From: Lactarius indigo
Taxonomy: Eukaryota > Basidiomycota > Agaricomycetes > Russulales > Russulaceae
Direction: 5' to 3'
NCBI GenBank assembly: GCA_025766275.1
Contig: JAFKAC010000197.1
Span: forward strand, 1-64,000
Length of the DNA stretch: 64,000 nt
Below, one piece after another: positions 20,815 to 32,035 of the stretch. The notes under the pieces are model-generated. The model had not been told where the DNA came from, ran no database searches, and saw only the letters and a program-made list of their open reading frames with translations. The translations under genes and the position numbers were made by a program. Positions within the stretch are counted from its first letter, which is position 1. Each line of letters opens with the position of its first letter.

Positions 20815-23058
20815 TCATAGTTTGCCGTCCTTTTTCTTTAGAAAGAAAAATGACGATGCGTAATGCGATTTCGACTCGCGAATGTACCCTTTTTCGAGGT
20901 GTTCGTGCAGAAATTCGTCCAAGTGTTCCATTTCTTTAGCGTTTAACGGATATATCTTACATTGGAGCGTGGGTGGAGCGTCCGGGAGCAGGGTAATCAC
21001 GTGGTCGTCCGCTCGTTCGGGTGGAAATCGTTTGGCAGCCTCTTCCGAGAAGACGGTGGCATATCGTTCATACTGTGGTGGCAATTTTTCGGCTCCGCTT
21101 GAACCGAACTTTTCCGCCATCTGTTGTGCGATGGTACCGATTGTAGATCGTCTCTCGAATGTGAGTTGTCTCTGTGGTCCAAGTAGTTGATTCTTTTCCC
21201 AGTCGATATCGGGATTAGTGTCTTTAAACCAGGCATGACCCAGTATAATGCGTGGGCGTCCGAGAGTCGTGACGTATAAATGAGTGTTATACCAGTGTTT
21301 TCCCCAAGCGAGTCTAACCGGGCATGCTTTGGTGATCGTGCCAGTCGTGTTAAGGGTCCCATCAGCGTTATACGCTTGTCGAGCAGGTATGTCGATCGTG
21401 GTCATCTCGAGCTTTTGGACCAAGACGGGGTCGATGAAGTTTTGTGACGCGCCGGAATCCAACAATGCGGGTACATCGATTTCGTGTTCGACTTTGACGT
21501 GAATAGTGAGTGTCGTTCCGTCGTCGGATGAGAGGACATTAATTTCGGCAGTGCTGTTTCCTTCTATGTCATCATTGTCGTCGTCAATTCCGACTTCGAT
21601 TAGCATCTGTGAAATCATCTGTTTTCGATCGGCACCGGACAGTCCCAATAATCCAGTAATCAGCGTTTGCTTGTCTAGCACAGGCGCGAGAGTGGTCGTT
21701 GGCTGTTGTACCGGAGTCGCAGCAATTTCGTTAATTCGACTAGGAGCCATCCTTTTCTTTGGACAGTCGCGCGAGAGATGCCCCGACTGCTTGCAACGGA
21801 AGCAGAGGCCTTCTTTTCGGCAACGCTCCCATTCCACTTGTTCCTGAGGAGTCCGCTGTCGTGGCATAAACATGCTAACAGCATCCACATCCATTGGTAT
21901 GACGTCGTTTCTGGTGACCGGTTGTGGTGCTGGTGGTTTTGGGGGTGGTATCGCCCCTTTTCCCAGCGCGGCCACGCAATTGGTGATGGTGCGGAATCGC
22001 TGTGTCTCTTCTCGAGTTGCGACCTTCCAGTCGTCCATTGTGACCGGCATGACTCCCCTTTTTAGGCATGCGACGAGTAGTCCCTTCTTCAATCCTCGTC
22101 TGAACAAGTCGACCGTGCCGATGGCTGTCATATCCCATCCAGCTGCGTCGGCGAGCTGCTCGAACCGAGCTATATATTCGTCGATAGCGTCGCCGGTCAT
22201 CGTCAGGGCAGTTAATTTGGCGTATGCATTCTGTTTACTCAGCGTATCGGTCCAGGCATTTTTAAAGTCGATGATAAACTCGTTCCACAATCGTTCATCG
22301 GTCTCGGCAATAGGGTGAGTGGCGTGGTTTATTTTCTCGTCGAGTTTCCTATCCTGAGTCTGGTTCCAATTTTCTACGTCAGGTCCGCGTATCAGAGTCA
22401 AAGCCAAGGCAACTCGTTGGTACGGTGAGACCATCCGTTCGTTCGTTCGATTCACGCGTCGGTATTGGTTGAATTCGTGCAGAAACTGAGCGCTTTTCGC
22501 TCTGTCTCCATTGAAATACGTAGGTGCCCCTCCCTGGAGGGGTCCGTTAGTCGGTACCGATGCAGATGTGCTGCCGGATCCGCTGGCCATTGGAGTAGGT
22601 GGGATCGTTGTCGGGAATGGGAGTGGTGTAAATGGCAGAGGTTGTTGTGGTGAGCGCCTCTTCCCTTTTCTTTTTATTGCTGCAACGGCTAATCGATGTG
22701 TGTTCCAGTCGTAAGTCGGAGTAGTCTGGGTGTCGGGCCTAATACGTAGTCCCCAATCGTGTGGTCGTTCGACTCTGGCGCTGTTATATGTCGCCCAGCC
22801 TGGGTAATCGAGTAGTACCTCGTACCACGCGTTTTCGTTTTCGAAGTATTCGACGTCGAGACTCGGGTCCGGTGTTCGTTGGAGCGTGTATCCTCGGTGG
22901 TGCTCCCACACGAGGTCTTTTACGGCGAGGTCGGTAAGGTTGGGTGCTGTTCGCCTAAGTACCAGTCGTTTTTCGGTACTGTCGGTTGGGTCGTTGGCCG
23001 GTTCGATGTATGCGAACTGTCCGTCGGGCGCGTCTGCCAGTTCGTATTCGTACGACAC
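20815..23058 (-). pseudogene. Gypsy 2: gag, zinc knuckle, protease and RT N-terminus
   Basis: An open frame of 747 codons. The first 150 residues are an acidic leader. The capsid domain follows (RLWNEFIIDFKNAWTDTL), then the knuckle CFRCKQSGHLSRDC (about residues 415-428), the protease ALLDSGASQNFID (about 530), and the RT start (SKSHYASSFFFLKKKDGKL). The stop after GKL is TGA where the sister copy at 63560 has CGA. The frame begins with GTG; no in-frame ATG occurs before MASGSG (about residue 157), and the leader between LTR and gag contains no ATG at all. Confidence 0.92.
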
Positions 23059-23103
23059 TTATGCGCTGTGTCGTCTAGCGATAGAGTATGGGGTCTACTC
23101 TTA

Positions 23104-23445
23104 TGTCACGGTTCCAGCGGACCGTTCCGTGACGAGAGTGAAGTCGAAGACTTGTGTGTTCCACAAGTAGAGGATATGCTGCTTGGAGCACTCAGAGAGC
23201 ACGCAAGAGAGGGGGTAAACACTAGATTCAAACGAAGAGTAGACAAAGTACATGCTACTCTATGACTACCTCTTTATACTCGTACAGACTGGGGGTTTTC
23301 GGGACTGTTTTCTGGTATTTACGAACTACTAATGAGCTGGCAAAAGGTCATTATACGTGGCAGAGACAGCTGGCAAGAAAGATGTTCGCTGGCAATCGAT
23401 TCGACGTGGTGAGTTCCGTGACCGTGATGTCACGTGGGCGTGACA
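23104..23445 (-). mobile_element. 5' LTR of gypsy 2
   Basis: 342 bp. On the minus strand a TATA box (AGTATAAAG, near 23280-23272) lies about 30 nt before GTCTACTCTT (23244-23235). That decamer is the reverse complement of AAGAGTAGAC, which starts one base after the LTR (23102-23093). This indicates self-priming. Confidence 0.92.
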
Positions 23446-23450
23446 CTTCT

Positions 23451-23686
23451 CTTCTCTTCTCTTCTCTTCTCGTCTCTAAGTCTTTACCTCAAAGAACGTC
23501 CGACTCCGATCGTGACCAAGATACAGACTTGCCGGTGTACCTCTGCGTATTCACTAAGGCAAGGACTTGGACCTTCGTGTCTTCAAGCCGACCGACCGAC
23601 CGACTGACCGACCGACTGACCGTCATATCGCTAAGTTGTTATCACCATTTGAGCTCAAGTCGAGCTAACGTCGTGGTGACGTTACA
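23451..23686 (+). mobile_element. Solo LTR, right part
   Basis: Continuation of 15997-16312 after the nested gypsy element. It contains expanded CTTCT and GACC/GACT microsatellites, which explain why this copy is longer than its relatives. It ends GTGACGTTACA and is followed by the target duplication TCAAA. Confidence 0.9.
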
Positions 23687-23999
23687 TCAAAGAGCTAAGG
23701 CCGTGTGAGAGTGCGGCGAGGATGGGAATGGAAACAGTGGGCTATGGGGAGCCCTGCTGAGTTGAGTCAGCGCAAGTTGTCGGAAACAGTCATGCCTGCT
23801 TTTGTGTGGCATGAAACTTGGCATAGGTGGCCACCTGGGTTGGGAATGCATTGGGTTTGAGTTTCTGAGGCTGCGCATGAGTGCGGCATGCTGGGGAATA
23901 CGAGGGGCAAGCTACTCTGAGTCTCTGAGCTTTGAAATGTGAGGGGAGGTCTCTATTCTAACTTGAGGTGTAAAGTTGTAAATACATGTGCTACATACC
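23687..23999. other. Unassigned spacer
   Basis: About 310 bp between two LTRs of the same family. No gene or repeat recognised. Confidence 0.4.
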
Positions 24000-24507
24000 T
24001 GTTACGGTATGGACTTTGTGACGTGTTGTGTATGACTCATGGTTGGTTATGACTACGACCTGACTCAGTATTAGTCATGGACTCTTACATTGTATCAGTC
24101 AGCATGTAGTTTGGATGTGATTTGTGACTCATGTATGACTCATTCTTAGGATAGCTGTACTAGGGTTTGAGCTAGTTACGGTACTGGATAGTTACCATTT
24201 CAGCGGTGCTTTAAAGCCCGCACGTATCTGTATAAATAGTTGCTTAAGAAGACCAAGGATCTCTATCTTGGTCTTCTTCAATCCACCATCTTGACTTGTC
24301 TTTTGTCTGCCTTGGTCTCTGACTAGAGCATGTGTCCGCTTCTATCTACCAAGGGATAATACTTGTTTACCTTTGCTGCAGCATGTGCCAGTGAGCCCCT
24401 GTTCAGCTTGTGTTGGGTTGACATGTGATCCCGATTTGCTCAATATTTGCTAAGTTGATTACACCTATCCTGAGTCCAAGTCGGACTAACGCCAGTGGAG
24501 TGTAACA
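24000..24507 (+). mobile_element. Solo LTR (family of 4640-5148)
   Basis: 508 bp, TGTTACGG to GTGTAACA. The TATA region (TATAAATAG near 24232) is followed by a hairpin with arms AAGAAGACCAAG / CTTGGTCTTCTT (24246-24278). The flanks ATACC and ATAGT agree in three of five bases, so the target duplication is eroded or absent. Confidence 0.8.
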
Positions 24508-25499
24508 ATAGTGGGGGTGTAGACTAAGGAAAGAGGGTGCATAGATATAAAAAAATGGGGGAACAGGGTAATGGTATGAAACACCTATGGAACTGTCCAG
24601 AGGGAGTGGGAAGCTGGCGACTTAGAGAGGATGGGAAAGCGGTGCTTAGAGAGTGCAGAAAAGTGCGGGCAAGTGCGGGAAAGCACAGATGAGCACAGAG
24701 GGCATGGGAAAGTAACTGGAAATGAAAATTTCTGAATGATCAGCCAGGGAGAGCGCAGTTGTATCAGTGTGGTGTTTGAGCATCAGTTGGGATGGGTGTT
24801 GAGTTTGGGTGTCAGATATGGTGACAAGTTTGGGAAATAAACTACCTACTATATGTGGTAATAATCTGGGTGAGATTGTTTGAAGAATCCGAACGGAACA
24901 GGCTCTTACCTTTTTTGGTCCCAAGGGTATGCGGAATTAAGCCAACTCAGTGTTAGATGGCCAAAAAGCAAATTTTTTAGGGACTTTCGGCCTCCCCCAC
25001 CATGTTGGGTCATGGAATGACAGTGCGGCCTGCGTTGGTAAGTGGTTGAAGGTTGGGAAATGTGTGTGTTTAAATTGGAGTTTTGGTTGTGGGTGAAAAA
25101 GGAGAGTGGTTGGGTGATATGTGGGTGGGAAATGAGACGAAGTCACATGGAGTGGTATGAAGGATGAGGAAGAAGCATGTGACTGGAGAGATCGGATAAG
25201 ATCACGTGAGAGAGGCTGGATAAAGATGTGGAGGGAAAGGGAAAGGCGTGAGAGATTAGGATCTGTTTGACCGTCACTCCCCTTGATTGGCACAAAGCAC
25301 AGAAATTGATAAGAATGGTGAACACAGCAAGAGATATATTGAGAGAAGAGACAAGAAGTGAGATGTGGGTAATCTATCTATATGAGTGAGGAAGGTGGGG
25401 AGAAGGAAGCTGAGATTTGACAGATCGTGGGCAGAAGAAGGGGTTGAGGTGGGAGGAAAGGAAGGAGGACCTGTGGACATCAGCGAGGTGGCAGAAGAC
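24508..25499. other. Purine-rich upstream region of the orphan gene
   Basis: Strongly G/A-rich on the plus strand. Long open frames on the minus strand here are an effect of that composition. A frame upstream of the first usable ATG of the orphan gene opens at about 25386, so a further 5' exon may exist. Confidence 0.4.
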
Positions 25500-28400
25500 A
25501 TGGAAGTGGAGGGGTCTGAGAAGATTGGGCAGGGAGAAGTACTAACGGAAATCTTGGCGAACAGACTTGAAGACTGGGGAGAGGAAGATGGGTTCAACTC
25601 GAAGCGAGCACACAAAGTGAAGCTATCGGAGATGCGAAGGCAGTACATGATGGAGGAGAAGGAGAGGAAGAGGAAAGGACTGAGGTTGTTGACGGTGCGA
25701 AACCAAATTGAGATCGATGCTGATATGAAGTTGCCTGTGGGGAAGGGACAGGTGATCATGACGACGGAGAGAACGATGCTGGACTACGAGCTGACAGTGG
25801 GGAGCGTTGTGGGGCTGGGTGCGGTACTGCCTGTGGGAAGGACGGCGAAGCACTTCATGCTTGAGCTAGACCTGCAGCAACCGCTGCGAGAGTTCCGAGG
25901 GAAGCGAGGGATGGTAGGATTTGACACGTGCGGGAAGATGCTGTTCATTGGACGAGCACGGAACGAAGACGTATTCGTGGGGATGGCGCCGAACGAGTTC
26001 ATCCGGTGCGAAGTGGAGCCGTGCTCAGCGGGGTACAAGACAGGAAGGCCACAACTATCGCGGCGTCACTACCGACAGGTGGTGATGATGTTTGCGTACT
26101 TCATGGGGAAGATCGGAGAGCTGTCATTCGCGACGCCTGAGGGGAGGAGTGTATACGAGCTGAACCTGGAGAGCGGGAGTGTGAAATGGGAGGAGGTGAC
26201 GAACGTACTGTAAGCAGAAAGGGAGAGGTGGGAGATTGAGAAGCTGACGGATGGGATGGACTTGACAGAGAGCATGGAACGATCAAGCTAAACCAGAGGA
26301 ATGCGCGGCAGCTGGACGAGCTGATGTTGGAAGGGTACGAAGAATGGGTGGAGAATGCGCCATCGTCGTGGAAGAAGGACGGGTTCTTGGAGAAGCACTC
26401 GCCGATTGTGGTGACGTCTCGATACGGGCAAAACGTGGAAATTGGGGAAGTGGGAAACGAGAAGGTGGAGGCGTCGAACTGGGAGAAGGAGCGAGACTAC
26501 TCGAAGGTTGCGTTCACGACGGTGGCACTGGCGACGCTGATAGAGTGAGTGAGAATTGATGGAAGGAGAGGAGCTGACATGGTGTGTACAGGTGCACGGA
26601 AGCACGGACGTGGGAGGAGTTCGATGGGAAAGCGCTGAAGTGGGCGTTCGGGACGCTATACGACGGGGACGACAAGAAGAGTCGAAAGAAAGTGAACGTG
26701 GAGAGGCTGGGTGTGATGAACTCAGACGGGGAGGAGATCGGGATATACGACTCGAACGGGAGAAAGATACCACGGCGACGAGCGAAGCGACTGGAATCAG
26801 ACCCGGCATGCGGAGTGCTGATGGACCTTGAAAACGTGCAGAATCTGTTCCACCCTTCGCGTGAGTACCCGCTAAGTGAAGAGGAGAGGATGGAGGAGTT
26901 TGATGAGCTTTGGGAGTCGACGGGGAGGGTGGATGTGTACCCATTGGGGTACCTGCGAACGGTGGGAAATGTGCAGGTGGAGGGGATACCGCCGTGTTTC
27001 TACAAAGGGATCAGAGAGATCAGCAAGAAGGTGCGTGTGGATCCTAACGGAGGAGAGTCGGAGAGGAGCAGGAGCAGCAGGAGCAGCAGGAGCAGCGTGG
27101 AGAGCAGCAGGAGCAGCGAGGAGGGGATGAGAAGAATTGGGCGGACGCAGGTGATCAAGCCGATCTCGTCACAATTCTACAACTACATCTCGCACCGAGC
27201 TGCGAGCCGAGCAGGAGACATGGACACGGAGAAGGGGACGGTGACTGCGGCGTTAGCAGGAGAATTTGCGACGACGGTGAAGGACAGAGCGACGGCAAGA
27301 GACAAGCAAGAGCAGTGCAGCGTGGCGCTACCATGGAAGCGGTTCCACAACAAGATCAGCTGCTACGACTGTCCTGTGAGCTGCCGAGGAGAAATTGTGT
27401 ACGCGGTGAATGTGAGGGCGCTGAAAGTGAGAACTGGAAGGTAAGGGAAGGGCGTGGATAGGAGAGGAGAAGAAGGACGCTGACTGGTGAACAGGAGTCT
27501 GTTCACGGATGTGATCTTGCCACTGGTGAAGCTATGGGAGAGAAAGGAGGTGAGGGGCACGATCAAAGACTACCTGGTGATCCTGAAGCCAGAGGTGAGA
27601 GACTTGAGAGCAGAGATGGTGACTCGAGAAACAAGCTGAACATTGGATACATGGCAGGTATTCCCATCGCTATTCAAGTGGGTATCGTCGCCGATCACGA
27701 CGTTGATTGAGATGATCTACGAGCAGGAGCTTGCGAAAGAGGGGGAAGACGAAGAACCGAGCCAGCTGAAGTTGGAGTTGTTGGCAGCACTGGAGCGGAC
27801 GGTGTGCTACTGCCACACAGGGAATGCGGCGTGTTTGGCGACGTCACTGATGAGACCCCTTGGCTTGAGCCAAGGGTTGATCAAGGATGGCTTCCCGATG
27901 CTGATGCCAGTGTTCAAGGAACGGAACCTATTGGAAGCGGCGAAGCGTGGGTTGCATGTGGATGAGCGTAGATGGCCGATGAAGGACGGGCACCCTGCGA
28001 TAGCATCAAGGAAGGCTCAAGAAGTCACATATTCTGTTCAGCATTTCCATGTGAGTAGATATCTACCTGGTTGCCTACAATATCGTGGCCGCGTTTGGCC
28101 ACCATGGTCAAACGCGGCCGGTATATCGTGGCCACGTTTGACCATGGTGGTCAAACGCGGCCGGTATATCGTGGCCGCGTTTGACCATGGTGGCCAAACG
28201 CGGTCACGATATACCGACCGCATTTGACCACCGTGGCCAAACACGGCCACGATATACCGTCCCGCGTTTGACCACCATGGTCAAACGCGGTCACGATATA
28301 CCGACCGCGTTTGACCACCGTGGCCAAACGCGGCCACGGATGTCACGGATGTTTTCCTGTTCTTATCTTTCCATTCATCCTCTCCGTCCCTTCTTCACTT

Positions 28401-30017
28401 AAATCTCACCCTTTCACTGCCACAGGCTTATCATGCGAAACTCCGTCTCAATCACACCCTCATCATCAACCCCTCCGTCTCATACAACCCTTCCTTCTCT
28501 TCAGTACAGAACAGGGCAATGCACATCTCCGTCATCGCTTTCCAAGCCCTCTTCGATGACGTCAAAAAACTTGTCGCAGACGGTGTCAGGAGAGACATTC
28601 ATGCCATCATTTCTGCAGCTCCAGATCAGAACGCAATCGATATCGCCGTCGCTCGGGGAAAAGAGAGAGAGTCTTTCCTCAAATCTTGGCTCTCCCTCAA
28701 ACGACCCCTCGCCTACGGTCATGTAGATCAACAGGCCACTTTCGTTTCTCTTCTCCAGGCCGTCGTCGCGGACCCACTTCTCATCTCTCATGGTCTCCCT
28801 AACTTCCGTCAGCATGCAATGACCCCCACAACTTTCGTCAACTCCCTCATCGCAATGTCCGACCCAACAAACCCCTCTCTTCCTCATGCTCCCGTCCTCT
28901 CCTCAGGCTCTTTCCTTCCCCTCCTCAAACATGCTCATTCCATCATCCTTTCCCTCCCTCCCCTCTCTCCAGAAGACGACCACCATCTCTTGCTTCGTCA
29001 CTCTTTCCTTCACTCCCTCTCTCATCTTCTTATCCGCTTCGTTCCCTCTCATCGTCCTAGGTCTTCTTCTTCCGGTGCTTCCCCTCGCGTCCCCGTATTC
29101 GACTCCTGGGCAAGTCTCGGCCTCACTGATCACGCTCGCCAAATCGTCCCCCTTCAAGGCCCTTCCACATCCCTTCCACATCCTTCTCATCAAGCCGCAC
29201 ACTCTGCTCTCGCCACTGCTCTTTTCACTGACACCGCCGCACAATGGTCTCTCGCTTCCATCACAATTCCCCTCCTTCATACCATCCTTAACAAATCCTC
29301 CCTCCCCGTCGACTTCGTCACCCCTTCCCGCACAGGCGAACCTTACGTCGACGATACCTACGACTGGGTCAGGCACAACTATGACCCCCAAAAACCCATT
29401 CATCGTCTCGCCCTCATCACTGCCATCATCGTATCCCACTTCCTTCCTTTCGTCTTCCCCCCACATCCTATCCCTTCCCTTCCTTTCGCCACCGCCTTCG
29501 ACCCTTTCGCTGTTTACCAAGCTTATTCCACTCTCCCTTGGCAAGATCGTAAAGGCAAGAAGGGCGTCTCAAATCGCCTCATCTACGTCTCCATGCTCAC
29601 CACTTTCATCATCGCCATTCATGAACCTTCCTCCCCTCTCGCCCAAAGACTCATTCAATCCAAATCCCTTGGATCCCCTTGGGCAACAAAACACAGTCAT
29701 TTCCTTCCTTCCTTTCCCAAAATCCCTTCTCACCTTCTTTCTTTCTAGCCGTCAAGGGCATCTCTTACATCAACCTCATTCGTCTCGGCGTCGTCTGGGG
29801 TTCTCGCGATAGCCATAAGAATAAAGGTGGCTTCGGTACTCACTGGGGCCTTTTCGACCATTCTCATATCCGTGCCCGTTCTCAAGAGCTCTCCAGGAGA
29901 CTCTCCTCTCCCTCCCTCTTTTCTTCTTTCGACGCCGTTTCTTATCTTGTAGGCGATCTTAATGCTCGCTATTTATGTCAATCCGTCATCGGCCTTTCTC
30001 TTAGACCTCCTCTTTAG
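25500..30017 (+). CDS. Large orphan protein, seven exons, intact frame
   Basis: Seven exons fit one frame: 25500-26209, 26269-26544, 26592-27440, 27495-27594, 27658-28050, 28426-29695, 29749-30017. All introns have GT and AG ends (the last donor, GTCATT, is weak), phases agree at each junction, and the sum is 3,867 nt (1,288 residues plus stop). I do not recognise the family. Visible features are an acidic N-terminus, a Ser/Arg-repeat stretch (27060-27120), Cys residues in CYDCPVSC (about 27363) and a hydrophobic stretch near the C-terminus. Exons 1-5 use mainly G/A-ending codons and exons 6-7 mainly C/T-ending ones. Intron 5 contains a palindrome array. The start codon is uncertain. Confidence 0.6.
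28081..28347. repeat. Palindrome array 1, inside intron 5 of the orphan gene
   Basis: Six units of about 45 bp, each an imperfect palindrome around GCGTTTGACC / GGTCAAACGC. The linkers of the first three units read GGTATATCGTGG and those of the last three are their reverse complement, so the whole array is also one large inverted repeat centred near 28210. Cruciform or hairpin formation is likely. Confidence 0.9.
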
Positions 30018-31025
30018 CCCTCTTCCTTTTCCTTTCTCCCCTTTTCCTCCTCCTCCAATCTAATCTACTCTACTCCCTCCCACATCCCTTCCTCCCATCA
30101 ATTTTAGTGCACCCCTTCTGCTATATCTTAAGCTCTTGCAGTTCACAACAAAACTATGGGAAGCCCGCTCGATCAGCCAACACTTAAGTCACACTAAAAC
30201 AGAACAGAAACCAACCGCGTTCCATTGGAGAGACAATGAAAGAGGAGATCTCGGATATAAGAGTACACAGAATGAAGAAAGGGGGAAAAGGTCATGGATC
30301 CTTAAGCAGTACTATAAGGGGTTTATATATGTTTGCGGGTGGTCCTTGGGATCCCGCCCTTGTCAGCTGTTGTGAGTGTGTCTTTAAGCACGTGATATCG
30401 GTCAGTGACGTCGAGCCATGGGTGATGATGGGTGATGACGTATGGGTGGCAAGTACGCTTGCAACTATCCCGTTTCCATCAAATCCCTTCAAATCCTTCC
30501 AAGCCCTCTACACCCTCCCCTTCCAAGCCCTCTACACCCTCCTTGCCCATTCCATCCCCTTTCCTTCCAATCCAACCATCCAAATCCCACCTTTACAGTC
30601 CTTTCAACCACCCCACATGTCCTTTCCACTTACTATTGTTGCCCTCCGCTGTCTCCTTTCAATCCCTTCAAATCTCAGACTTCCCTTCTATCTTTTTCCT
30701 AACCCTGAACTCTCCTTGCAACACCATCAAATCTCCCCCAACCCTTATGTTTTTCTCTAACCCTCACCTCCGCTTCAATCTCCTTTTTTCACCCTGCACA
30801 ACCAACTTATCTGTTTTTCCTTACAGTCCTCCATCACACCAATCATCCACTATCCTAATTTCATCCTCCTACAATTCCTCTTTTCCATCCCCACTCTCTT
30901 CCTCCCCATCTCACTCATCTTCCCACCCCCCCTTCCACATCTCCCACCATCTCCTCCTCTTAGTCATCAATATTCCTATCCTCTCTCTCTATCTTAACAC
31001 CCATCGCCCCACCATTCCCACCATT
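30018..31025. other. Pyrimidine-rich low-complexity region
   Basis: Downstream of the orphan gene the plus strand is C/T-rich with many CCTTCC- and CAATCC-like simple repeats. Long open frames exist in all three plus-strand frames but look like composition effects. No gene called. Confidence 0.5.
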
Positions 31026-32016
31026 TTATTTTATTTTATTTTTATTCCAGGGCAGTACAGAATACAAAGCCGGTCTTAGCCACTTATCAAGCGTAGCTAA
31101 CTTATATCTTGTAAATGGGCCGTAGCCCGGGTTATACAATGCATACTAGAATGTTCAATACGAGGAATTTAAACCCCGTAGAGGCACCCTCCCAGAGGAG
31201 CCCGGTCATATATGTCCGATGTTATGGAGTGTTGTGGTCACACGTCACTCTGTATGTATGTCATCCATCGTCCAGCACCGTCCAAACCGGTCCCTTGCCC
31301 TCCCCTAGACCCTCCCACTACTAATGAACACGACCTACTTACGTTCCCTCAAGGACCCTTTAGTAAGCAACTTCCACAATTTGGACCCCACTGTTGGTGC
31401 CCCAGCGGTGGTGTGAGAACGGGCAGCGCCAGTTGCGTCTCTGACAGTCACATGGGGTCACCAGTCCCATGGACCCAAGGATCACTGGATGCGCGACCCA
31501 CAGCGGTGCCACAGAGGTTCTTGCAGGGTTGTTGATTGAGGTCCAAGGACCCCTTCCCCTTAGGTCTCCCAGCAATTATCCGGCAGGGAGTCCATTGGGG
31601 ATGAAGCTGTTGGGGGTGTGTTCCTATATGGGGCGGTTCGGCTACATCCATGTTGGTGTCGGGGTTTCAGTCGGGGTTTGATATGGAATGGGAGGAGTGT
31701 TGGATGGAATCGGGAGGGAGTGTGATCAGGAGGTATTAAGGAAGTGGGCAACCGGCTATGACATGCCAGTCCCAGGGGGTTGGTTCTTGCAAACGTGGGG
31801 TGCTGTGGCAGCAGAGCCCTAAATAGGGAAGTGAGTGCGGCAGCCCAGATGGGCCAGGGTGGAGGTTGCAGGGCAGCAGTCAAGCCGGCCCAGAGGTTGA
31901 GTAATGACAGCCCCTGTCAGGAATATTGCCTGAGCGAGGATTGAACCCAGGGGTTCGCACCAAGCTCTCCCGAGCAGGGTAGGGGACGGTGGTGGAGGCC
32001 ACTACACCAGCCCGCC
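31026..32016 (-). mobile_element. tRNA-derived SINE with LINE-like tail
   Basis: An insertion of about 990 bp flanked by the 15-bp duplication ACCATTCCCACCATT (31011-31025 and 32021-32035; up to 19 bp with the preceding Cs). On the minus strand its 5' end has an A-box-like TGGTGTAGTGG and, about 50 nt on, a B box GGGTTCAATCC, the internal RNA polymerase III promoter of tRNA genes. The 3' end is GGAATAAAA followed by (TAAAA)n. The last 170-190 bp resemble the 3' end of the LINE at 47391-48386. SINEs have no genes and depend on a LINE reverse transcriptase. The length is large for a SINE. Confidence 0.78.
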
Positions 32017-32035
32017 CCCCACCATTCCCACCATT

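Larger units (their letters stand above)
16313..23445 (-). mobile_element. Full-length chromodomain Ty3/gypsy element (gypsy 2)
   Basis: 7,133 bp with 342-bp LTRs (16313-16654 and 23104-23445) and a perfect 5-bp target duplication CTTCT (16308-16312 and 23446-23450). The LTRs differ at six positions. On the minus strand the order is LTR, self-complementary primer binding site (23102-23093), gag, protease, RT, RNase H, integrase, chromodomain, a 520-residue extra C-terminus, purine tract (AAGGGGGGCTA) and LTR. The polyprotein is broken by two TGA codons and a 2-bp frameshift, and the RT active site is altered, so the copy is inactive. Confidence 0.95.

Noticed and set aside
24646..25293. Minus-strand open frames upstream of the orphan gene
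   Set aside because: Composition effect of a purine-rich plus strand; no start, splice or domain evidence.
26288..26944. 218-codon open frame on the minus strand
   Set aside because: Antisense to exons 2-3 of the orphan gene and rich in Ser/Pro/Arg/His, as expected from the purine-rich sense strand.
28886..29812. Second long open frame overlapping exon 6 of the orphan gene
   Set aside because: It lies in another frame of a C/T-rich sequence, which rarely contains stops. The chosen frame joins all exons in phase and ends properly.
31900..32016. Genuine tRNA gene
   Set aside because: A- and B-box-like sequences exist, but no cloverleaf with acceptor stem is seen. It is the head of a SINE with target duplications.
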